Assembly: GCA_015904055.1 (NCBI GenBank)
Contig: JABMDE010000047.1
Coordinates: 30,706 to 36,247, forward strand
Direction: 5' to 3'
From: Nitrospira sp.
Lineage (GTDB): Bacteria > Nitrospirota > Nitrospiria > Nitrospirales > Nitrospiraceae
Length of the DNA stretch: 5,542 bases
The notes under the pieces were generated by a model. The model was not told where the DNA came from. It did not search any database and saw only the letters and a program-made list of their open reading frames with translations. Both the position numbers and the translations under genes were made by a program. The first letter of the stretch is position 1. Each line of letters opens with the position of its first letter. Below, one piece after another: positions 1-4,995 of this stretch.

Positions 1-2
1 GC

Positions 3-1244
3 TTCAATCTGAGGGCACCCGATCTGATCTGGGCCGGCAGCAAATATCAGCGGTCCTGGCTGATTCGATGGCTGACCGGCAAAGAGGCTTCACTCTATGC
101 AAAGGGCTATCGATGGGATCTGACGACCGTTCCGTCCAAGCATCCGATGGTCACCGAGTCGGAAGCCGGCGCCATCGCCGATTATTTTGCCGAGCACAAC
201 AAAGATCCGCGTGTGACGGTCGGGGCATTTGACCTCTCGAAAGTGACGAAGTACGAAGCGGCCTTCGGCGGGGTGGCTTACAAGGCGCATGCTTGCCTGG
301 GTTGCCATACGATTGAAGAGAATGGAAAGTTGATTGGAGGTCCTCAAAGCGCCGCGTTGCAGAACGCCGGTCAACGATATGACAAGGATTGGCTCTTCCG
401 GTTCGGCCTCAACCCCCAAGACTTCGTGCCACACAGCGGAGAATTCCTGGCCGATGCCACGGAGCCGCAGCTGCGCGCCGTGATCGGATTCTTGATGACT
501 CAGGGGGTGCCGGACTTCAACTATTACGAGCCCTGGACCAGCCAGGAGTTCGGCATGGCGAGCATCGAACGGGGTAAAGTCATTTACAAAGAATATTGCT
601 CGCAGTGTCACGGCGCAACGGGCAAAGGCGATGGCCCTGCGGCATCGGGATTGGAGCCGAAGCCTGCGATCCATGCCAACATACCTTTCGAAAAACTGCC
701 GATGGAGTACCTCTACAATGTCATCAACCATGGAGGTCCTGCGATAGGAAAATCGCCGAACATGCCCTATTGGAATTTGACGATCGGCCAGCAGGGCGTG
801 GCCGACGTGATCGTCTATTTGAAGGCGACGTTCAAGGGAGTGCCGGAGACGGCGATCGCGCCGACCACAAGTGATGCGAGCGCCTGTCTGCAGTCGCGCA
901 AGACAACCAAGGCTCCGGATGAATTCTTGACCAAGACCAATCCGCTTGCCGCATCGTCCGGTGCGGTTGCAGTCGGAAAGACGCTCTTTCTCAAGACGGC
1001 GCAGCCTGTTGCCTGTGTGATGTGCCACGGCGAGGAGGGCGACGGAAAGGGGCTGATGGGCGTAGCACTGATGCCGACGCCAAGGAATTTTACGTGCGGC
1101 GCGATGATGAAGGAGATACCTGATGGTCAGTTGTTCTGGATCATTAAGAACGGGTCGTTGGGAACCGGCATGATGGCGTTTCCAGGACTGCCGGATGAGC
1201 AGGTATGGCAGTTGGTGCAGTACATTCGTTCGCTGGCGCGATAG
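3..1244 (+). CDS. multihaem c-type cytochrome, 5' end outside window
   Basis: The frame is open from base 3 with no stop, so the gene begins left of the window; the ATG at 147 lies inside a domain and is not the start. Of 413 visible residues, three haem-attachment sites are seen: CLGCH (294-308, residues 98-102), CSQCH (597-611, residues 199-203) and CVMCH (1014-1028, residues 338-342). The first ~65 residues (APDLIWAGSKYQ...WLIRWL, then HPMVTESEA) look like the end of a fourth cytochrome c domain. Domain 2 has NMPYW and domain 3 has GMMAFPGLPDEQ as likely Met ligands; the CLGCH domain has VPHSGEF where MPxF is usual. Inferred role: periplasmic electron transfer with several class I-like domains in a row; the partner is unknown. 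It ends with TAG at 1242-1244, 67 bases before the DsrE gene. Haem protein identity is near certain; the specific function is not. Confidence 0.93.
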   Translation, partial: FNLRAPDLIWAGSKYQRSWLIRWLTGKEASLYAKGYRWDLTTVPSKHPMVTESEAGAIADYFAEHNKDPRVTVGAFDLSKVTKYEAAFGGVAYKAHACLGCHTIEENGKLIGGPQSAALQNAGQRYDKDWLFRFGLNPQDFVPHSGEFLADATEPQLRAVIGFLMTQGVPDFNYYEPWTSQEFGMASIERGKVIYKEYCSQCHGATGKGDGPAASGLEPKPAIHANIPFEKLPMEYLYNVINHGGPAIGKSPNMPYWNLTIGQQGVADVIVYLKATFKGVPETAIAPTTSDASACLQSRKTTKAPDEFLTKTNPLAASSGAVAVGKTLFLKTAQPVACVMCHGEEGDGKGLMGVALMPTPRNFTCGAMMKEIPDGQLFWIIKNGSLGTGMMAFPGLPDEQVWQLVQYIRSLAR

Positions 1245-1299
1245 GCGATCAGCAATCAGCCGTCAGCAGCCAGCAAGATCTGACAGCTATCAGCTATTC
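1245..1299 (+). repeat. degenerate short tandem CAGC-type repeat
   Basis: The 67-base spacer between the cytochrome and the DsrE gene is made largely of imperfect copies of a 6-8 base unit resembling ATCAGC/GTCAGC (atcagc, aatcagc, gtcagc, agccagc, then agctatcagctat). No promoter is recognised within it. The ribosome binding site of the next gene follows at once at 1300-1305. It may be simple-sequence drift; function unknown. Confidence 0.5.
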
Positions 1300-1311
1300 A
1301 AGGAGCCAATC

Positions 1312-1671
1312 ATGGCGACTTTCATCATCTCCGGCAGTCGAGGGACGGACGATCCCACCATGGCAACCCTGCCCCTCATGGCAGCGAAGACCGCGAAAGA
1401 GCAAGGGCACGATGTGGTGTTGTGGCTGTGGAATGAAGCCGTCACGTTGGGGCGGAAAGGCGTGGCTGACCATGTAACCGGCGTGAACCTGACACCGTTG
1501 AAAGACCTCCTGGCCGCTGTGCAGGCCGCGAATATTCCCATATGAGTCTGCGGCGCTTGTGCTGTTGCGAGACAAATTGGCGGAGCAGATTTGGTGGCAG
1601 GGGCTTCGATCAAAGGTATGCCGGATTACATCAAAGCTGTGGCTGAACGAGACCGGAACGTAGCGTTCTGA
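1312..1671 (+). pseudogene. DsrE-family protein interrupted by in-frame TGA
   Basis: The start is set by AAGGAG at 1300-1305, six bases before ATG 1312. The product opens MATFIISGSRGTDDPTMATL, typical of DsrE/DsrF-like sulfur-relay or peroxiredoxin-like small proteins with an alpha/beta fold. A TGA at 1543-1545 ends it at 77 residues after NIPI. The same frame then continues with convincing family sequence (VCGACAVARQIGGADLVAG, SIKGMPDYIKAV) to a second TGA at 1669-1671. The full frame is 119 codons plus stop, with the stop at residue 78 where Trp (TGG) is the likely ancestral residue. The CGAC cysteine pair (residues 80-83), expected to be the reactive site, lies beyond the stop, so the truncated product should be inactive. 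Alternatives are a sequencing error or recoding of TGA. Family assignment is confident; the cause of the stop is open. Confidence 0.8.
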
Positions 1672-1709
1672 TCGGCACATTCAAATACGACAGACGAAAG
1701 AGGCTTGAT

Positions 1710-2324
1710 ATGGCGTCCGACGGCGACTCGATAGGGAAATCAAAAGACCGCAAAGATCGACTGAGCGAGAACATGACGGACGAACGTGTGAACCGGGCAG
1801 GGCCAGTCGATGTCAATGGGCTGGAGGCCATTCCAACGGCGGTGCCTCGCGAAGGGGACGGATATCGGTCGTCGCGCGAGGGAACTGCTGAGCCAGAGCA
1901 GAAACCTATCAGTGAATCAGGGTTCACTCTGACTGAAGACGATCTTCGAAGGATCAATACGAGAAAGGGCATGATTGAGCTGCTCGAGAACCGGGGCGTC
2001 GATATTCAGGAGGTGCTGAAGACGCTGCTGTATGAACAGGAGTTGCGGCAATTACAGGTCGAATTGGTCAGACTTCAACGGTGGGTGCAGAGCAGCGGGG
2101 AGCGGATTGCGATTCTGGTGGAAGGACGCGATGCCGCCGGGAAAGGGGGGACGATCCGCCGGTTCACCGAGCATCTGAACCCTCGCGCGATGCGTGTCGT
2201 GGCACTGCCGAAACCGACGGATGAAGAACGAGGCCAGTGGTATTTCCAGCGCTACATCCGACAGCTGCCGAACAAAGGTGAAATCGTGTTCTTCGATCTC
2301 AGCCAGCCCATACCTATCGCTTGA
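1710..2324 (+). pseudogene. ppk2: truncated PPK2-type polyphosphate kinase
   Basis: ATG 1710 follows AAGAGG (1698-1703) at six bases. Residues 1-70 are a poorly conserved, charged extension. The PPK2 region starts near residue 72 and includes the phosphate-binding loop GRDAAGKGGT (residues 139-148), FTEHLNPR, VVALPKPTDEERGQWYFQRY and GEIVFFD (to residue 196). PPK2 enzymes transfer phosphate between polyphosphate and nucleotides. In the family FFD is followed by RSWYNRA (Walker B region) and then the lid and C-terminal half. Here it is followed by LSQPIPIA and a TGA at 2322-2324, so roughly the second half of the domain is missing and activity is not expected. Homology ends at about base 2297, where the next gene's remnant begins in another frame. 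Family call is strong; deletion versus misassembly cannot be settled here. Confidence 0.88.
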
Positions 2325-2851
2325 GTCTCGACTCTGGGCGCAACGAAGTCCGCCCAGCTGATATCAACGGCCCGATCTTGCAGGTCAGCCTGTCCCTGGC
2401 CGAGCCGGGATTTGAGACGCCTCGGATGGTGTATGTGAAGCGTCCCTATGAGTTAGAGCATTACGCTCTGAATCAATGGGCCGACCAACCGGCGCGCATG
2501 TTCTCGTCCTTGATGGTACAGGCGCTGAGTCGGACCGGATCGTGGCGCGCCGTCGTCCCATCGCCGGGCTCCATTCGCGGAGATTTCCGCCTTGACTCCT
2601 ACGGGTTCTCGTTGCAGCAGGAATTTATGCAGGACCCTAGTCTGGTGAGAGTCACAGTTCGCGCGCAATTGGTCGAGATGAAAGAGTCGCGGGTTGTAGG
2701 GACACGCGCGTTTGAAGTAGTGGAAAAGGCACAAAACAACGACGCGTACAGCGGCGTGGTGGCTGCGAATCGGGCGATTGCCGTTCTACTCGACGACCTT
2801 GTCTCCTGGCTTCAGGACTGTGCGCGTCATTCACCGGAATGCAGCCGTTGA
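2297..2851 (+). pseudogene. ABC-type transport auxiliary lipoprotein, 5'-truncated
   Basis: From about base 2297 this frame reads SQPAHTYRLSLD and then the body of the ABC_trans_aux/PqiC-like family: an ILQVSLSLAEPGFETPRMVYV stretch, then YELEHYALNQWADQPARMF, a central beta-rich part and a C-terminal DDLVSWLQDC helix, ending at TGA 2849-2851. Such proteins are outer-membrane lipoproteins paired with MlaFED/Pqi-type lipid ABC transporters. The expected signal peptide and lipobox, which should lie just before SQPAHTY, are absent because the upstream sequence is PPK2. A TTG at 2321 overlaps the PPK2-frame TGA (TTGA), so coupled re-initiation is conceivable. Any product would remain cytoplasmic, without a lipid anchor. 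Probably a non-functional remnant whose body is intact, suggesting a recent break or an assembly join. Confidence 0.75.
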
Positions 2852-2929
2852 ACAAACTTTAGGCGGCTTGCCATGCTCTTGCCTCTCCGGGCGTGCACCC
2901 CACTCCATAGGCACAACTCAACACTTCAC

Positions 2930-2991
2930 AGGAGGTGAGCATGGAGAATGGGCTATGGAGAAGGCATGGGACTGAGTGGCAGGATGGGTGA
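2930..2991 (+). other. strong Shine-Dalgarno with 16-codon open frame
   Basis: AGGAGGTGAGC at 2930-2940 is a near-perfect ribosome binding site directly before ATG 2941. The frame reads MENGLWRRHGTEWQDG and stops at TGA 2989-2991, 68 bases before the sodC start. It may be a leader peptide for sodC, the surviving start of a decayed gene, or chance. The rest of the 2852-3059 gap shows no other gene or clear terminator. Confidence 0.3.
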
Positions 2992-3059
2992 CGAAAAAAG
3001 ATTTGAACAGGCCATCGCCAGCGGATATGATGCCGACTAGTCAAATTAAGGAGGTTGGC

Positions 3060-3641
3060 ATGAACAGATTTTCAATGATCGGAGCAGGGGTTGCCGTCGG
3101 GTTGCTTCTGAGCGGCTGCTCGTCGTACCACACGGGGAAACTCGCGGCGCCGCTGTACGCGAAAGCGACAATTACCGGACCTGGAATTACCGGAGAGGCG
3201 CAACTCTACGAAAAATATGAAGGGCGTGTGCGGATCAAGCTGACCGTGAAAGGCAGTCCGGAAAGCAAACTCACGCCGGGATTGCACGGGATCCATATTC
3301 ACGAAACGGGAAGTTGCGATCCCTTCGCTTCGGCCAAAGGTCATTACGACGGTAATGTCGATGCCAATGTCAATCCGGAGGCATCAGTTGCTCCGGGGCT
3401 TGCGAATCATCCCTATCATCTTGGCGACTTGCAGAATCTGTATGTCGATGAGAGCCGGAACGGCTCGCTCTATACCATTACGAGTCGGGTCACGCTGGCG
3501 GATGGGCTGAATACGCTGTTCGACAAAGACGGCAGCGCCTTCGTCATCCATGAACTTCAAGATAAGTATGTGCCTGATCCACTCACCAAGGATGCGCCCG
3601 GCGGTCCCCGGATCGCATGCGGCGTGATCGTCAAGCAATAA
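3060..3641 (+). CDS. sodC: Cu,Zn superoxide dismutase, lipoprotein
   Basis: Converts superoxide to oxygen and hydrogen peroxide in the periplasm. ATG 3060 is chosen because AAGGAGG (3048-3054) lies five bases before it and because it gives a lipoprotein signal: MNRF, a hydrophobic stretch, then LLLSGC with Cys20 as the lipidation site. An upstream GTG at 2976 in the same frame has no such support. The 193-residue product carries the full metal site: His79 and His81 (HGIHIHE), His95 (GHYDG), His117 and His120 plus Asp123 (NHPYHLGDL), and His164 (FVIHELQD). The disulfide cysteines are Cys86 and Cys187, and the active-site Arg184 lies in GGPRIACGVI. Spacing matches bacterial SodC. It sits between broken genes and a cytochrome c gene; a 14-bp dyad follows 30 bases after the stop, so it is probably transcribed as its own unit. 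Confidence 0.96.
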   Translation: MNRFSMIGAGVAVGLLLSGCSSYHTGKLAAPLYAKATITGPGITGEAQLYEKYEGRVRIKLTVKGSPESKLTPGLHGIHIHETGSCDPFASAKGHYDGNVDANVNPEASVAPGLANHPYHLGDLQNLYVDESRNGSLYTITSRVTLADGLNTLFDKDGSAFVIHELQDKYVPDPLTKDAPGGPRIACGVIVKQ

Positions 3642-3671
3642 CGAGAACGTGCTGAAGGGTGTAGGACATGC

Positions 3672-3702
3672 GGGATCGATCTCTTGAGAAGAGATCGATC
3701 CC
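3672..3702 (+). repeat. perfect 14-bp inverted repeat (possible terminator)
   Basis: GGGATCGATCTCTT (3672-3685) and its exact complement AAGAGATCGATCCC (3689-3702) flank a three-base loop GAG, 30 bases after the sodC stop and 32 bases before the next start. The stem would be very stable in RNA. It is followed by TGCTCCGTTT, only a weak T-run, so intrinsic termination is plausible but not textbook. Transcript 3'-end protection or a protein-binding dyad are alternatives. Confidence 0.85.
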
Positions 3703-3734
3703 TGCTCCGTTTCGACAGTACTGAGGTAGGCCAA

Positions 3735-4250
3735 ATGGAACAGCGCGATGTCGTCAGAGAACAGACTGCGGTCAATGTTAAGGGAAGACGTCTCGCGACA
3801 CATCTAGACCTTCGCCTCAGCCTTGGCCTGATTCTCCTTGTGGGCTGGCTGGGGATGGTATTTGCACCGGGCTTCGACCAAAATCTCTGGGCCGAGTCAT
3901 CCGTCCCACAACCGGGTGTGAAGTACAAGCCTACTGTTGAACGAGGCCGGAATATTTTCCACGGGACCGGCTCCTGCTCCTACTGTCATGGAATGGACGG
4001 CTATCTTGATCGGTTGCCACAAATGGATGAGAACACCGCTGCGCGCATTGCGCGGCTGAATCTATCTCCGACCAACCTGCGTGATCCCGGCGTGCTTCGC
4101 CTGAAGACGAACAAGGAACGAGCCCGTGCCATCCGGGAAGGCCATCCTAGCACCGGCAAGTTTCGAGATTTCACCATGAGCGATCGGGACATGGCCGATA
4201 CCTTGTTCTATCTGGCGTTCATCAGAAAAGACCCCAACCCAGAGCAGTAA
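3735..4250 (+). CDS. monohaem c-type cytochrome, N-terminal membrane segment
   Basis: ATG 3735 is preceded by GAGG at 3723-3726 (eight-base spacing). A TTG at 3684 in the same frame falls inside the inverted repeat and is rejected. The 171-residue product has an N-terminal hydrophilic part of ~25 residues, a hydrophobic segment at about 26-46 (LSLGLILLVGWLGMVF) that is either an uncleaved anchor or a signal ending near NLWA-ES, and a single haem site CSYCH at residues 81-85. The C-terminal helix reads SDRDMADTLFYL. Between them GHPSTGKFRDFTMSD replaces the usual GHPxTxMPxF, so no Met is at the expected distal position; His137, Lys142 or Met148 are candidates. Role: periplasmic electron transfer, partner unknown. 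There is no close downstream partner gene; 386 bases of non-coding DNA follow. Confidence 0.88.
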   Translation: MEQRDVVREQTAVNVKGRRLATHLDLRLSLGLILLVGWLGMVFAPGFDQNLWAESSVPQPGVKYKPTVERGRNIFHGTGSCSYCHGMDGYLDRLPQMDENTAARIARLNLSPTNLRDPGVLRLKTNKERARAIREGHPSTGKFRDFTMSDRDMADTLFYLAFIRKDPNPEQ

Positions 4251-4428
4251 CAATCTTCAGTTGGGGTACGCCGGAAAATCGTCGACAGGCGTTTCCCGAC
4301 AGCTTCCAACTCTTTCCACGAACTTCAACGAAACAACGGTTCCTGTCTGGTCAATGCCGGCATGGCAGGCCCTCATTTGTTGTTGATTAATAAGGGGCTG
4401 CATACTGTTTCGAGGCTGTCACGCATTC
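4251..4428. other. non-coding spacer after cytochrome gene
   Basis: No credible gene on either strand. A 10-bp perfect palindrome ATGCCGGCAT lies at 4354-4363, with TGCC/GGCA able to form a short hairpin. No T-run follows closely, so a terminator is not supported. An AT-rich patch TTGTTGTTGATTAATAA lies at 4378-4394. Confidence 0.5.
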
Positions 4429-4457
4429 TTGACAAGGCCAATTGTCGGGCATAAACT
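4429..4457 (+). promoter_or_regulatory. sigma70-type promoter P1 with overlapping dyad
   Basis: A perfect -35 TTGACA (4429-4434) lies 17 bases before TAAACT (4452-4457), a four-of-six match to the -10 consensus. The dyad GACAA (4431-4435), six-base gap, TTGTC (4442-4446) overlaps the -35 box and spacer, where a repressor could sit. It points toward the 27-residue gene at 4637. Confidence 0.6.
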
Positions 4458-4470
4458 TACTAGGTATAAA
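4442..4470 (+). promoter_or_regulatory. overlapping sigma70-type promoter P2
   Basis: TTGTCG (4442-4447) is 17 bases from TATAAA (4465-4470), a five-of-six -10 box. It shares bases with the right arm of the GACAA/TTGTC dyad and with the P1 spacer. Either promoter could drive the leader and small gene; the two may be mutually exclusive. Confidence 0.45.
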
Positions 4471-4636
4471 TCAAGCTCGGAATGGTAAACGAGCCGAGCG
4501 TATCGCGCATCTTAGGCTGCTGTGATGCGAAGAGAGGTGCCGATACAGAAAGGAGGGAGTAGTTAGTTTCGACCCTGCGGGGGGTTGCTATGGTGTATTA
4601 CTTCGTTGCGTCACGGTTCGAACGAAAGGAGTAACC
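4471..4636 (+). promoter_or_regulatory. hairpin-rich 5' leader of the 27-residue gene
   Basis: About 165 bases separate the promoters from ATG 4637. Pairings seen are GCTCGG 4475-4480 with CCGAGC 4494-4499; GTATCG 4500-4505 with CGATAC 4541-4546, enclosing CGCATC 4506-4511 with GATGCG 4524-4529; CGACCC 4570-4575 with GGGTTG 4582-4587 (one G-U pair); and TTCGTT 4602-4607 with AACGAA 4621-4626, which touches the ribosome binding site. An orphan Shine-Dalgarno-like AAAGGAGGG lies at 4549-4557. I recognise no known riboswitch class. It may be a cis-regulatory leader or an independent small RNA. Confidence 0.4.
4590..4634 (+). CDS. possible 14-residue leader peptide
   Basis: ATG 4590 opens MVYYFVASRFERKE and stops at TAA 4632-4634, two bases before the next ATG. 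Its last codons overlap the ribosome binding site of the 27-residue gene, an arrangement that would couple the two translations. Its own ribosome binding site is poor (a G-run, GGGG, before TTGCT), so it may be chance. Confidence 0.25.
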   Translation: MVYYFVASRFERKE

Positions 4637-4720
4637 ATGGATAGCACATTCTTAATGTTTGCGGTCATTATGCTCGGGATCCTGGTCGGCGGGATCGTCG
4701 TGTATAAGAAAAGCCAGTAA
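4637..4720 (+). CDS. 27-residue single-pass membrane protein
   Basis: ATG 4637 follows AAAGGAG (4625-4631) at five bases, the best-formed ribosome binding site in this part of the window. The product begins MDSTFLMFAVIM, continues as one uninterrupted hydrophobic stretch (residues ~5-22, with LGILVGGIVV), and ends in a basic tail YKKSQ before TAA 4718-4720. This predicts a single inner-membrane helix with the C-terminus in the cytoplasm by the positive-inside rule. The size resembles accessory subunits of respiratory oxidases or small regulators of membrane complexes, but no family is recognised. It has its own promoters and a long leader, and a structured region follows 30 bases later. Confidence 0.6.
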   Translation: MDSTFLMFAVIMLGILVGGIVVYKKSQ

Positions 4721-4749
4721 ACCGTCGCGTCTCAGTTAGCCAATAGGCG

Positions 4750-4852
4750 GCACTTGGTGACTCGGTTTCGTCTCTTGTAAAGAGTGTTCTCCTCTCATTG
4801 AGATCGTTTCCGAGTAAAGGGGTGGTGTGTGCCATGACCGAGTCACTGGTGC
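4750..4852. repeat. nested inverted-repeat structure (possible structured RNA)
   Basis: The outer stem is GTGACTCGGT (4757-4766) with ACCGAGTCAC (4837-4846), perfect over 10 bp. It extends through two G-U pairs and a one-base bulge to GCAC (4750-4753) with GTGC (4849-4852). Inside are two hairpins: CTCTT 4772-4776 with AAGAG 4780-4784, and TCTC 4793-4796 with GAGA 4800-4803. This gives a branched fold of about 103 bases. No integron attC end motifs or insertion-sequence ends are seen. It could be a small RNA, a 3' element of the small gene or a miniature element. Confidence 0.5.
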
Positions 4853-4934
4853 TTCCCACGATCACTGCTCAAGTAGTCCTCTGATATTTCAGTTGAAATC
4901 GTCCGTCGGAGCTTCCAAACCACCTGCCGGTATT

Positions 4935-4986
4935 GCCGATCGTTCATGGTCCCTCGACAGTACCGGGGATAGCCTGAACGATGGCG
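4935..4986. repeat. imperfect inverted repeat downstream of mlaA
   Basis: ATCGTTCA (4939-4946) pairs with TGAACGAT (4975-4982), extended by GCC/GGC past a one-base bulge. An inner TCCC/GGGA stem lies in the loop. It begins about 10 bases past the mlaA stop as read on the minus strand. No T-run follows on that strand, so intrinsic termination is uncertain. Confidence 0.4.
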
Positions 4987-4995
4987 GCGGTTACG

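Noticed and set aside
90..1028. 312-residue open frame on the minus strand
   Set aside because: It is exactly opposite the multihaem cytochrome, is rich in Arg and His as antisense frames of GC-rich genes are, and shows no recognisable domain.
1543..1573. Selenocysteine insertion at the DsrE TGA
   Set aside because: The hairpin is too close to the TGA and lacks the expected apical G signature; the residue expected at this position is Trp, not Cys.
1312..1671. Alternative genetic code with TGA as Trp or Gly
   Set aside because: TGG encodes Trp throughout the window and no other gene here has an internal TGA.
1631..1972. 113-residue minus-strand frame
   Set aside because: Antisense to the DsrE tail and the PPK2 N-terminal extension; no domain or ribosome binding site seen.
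2976..3059. GTG 2976 as start of sodC
   Set aside because: It would place a charged extension before the lipoprotein signal; ATG 3060 has AAGGAGG and gives a proper lipobox.
3684..3734. TTG 3684 as start of the monohaem cytochrome
   Set aside because: It lies inside the perfect inverted repeat and has no ribosome binding site; ATG 3735 has one.
3384..3928. Minus-strand frames of 139 and 123 residues
   Set aside because: They lie opposite sodC and the monohaem cytochrome, whose plus-strand identities are clear.
4363..4384. Sigma54 promoter (TGGCAGG...TTTG)
   Set aside because: The -12 element lacks GC at the required spacing.
4750..4852. Integron attC site
   Set aside because: The flanks lack the RYYYAAC and GTTRRRY end boxes and no integrase or gene cassette is present.
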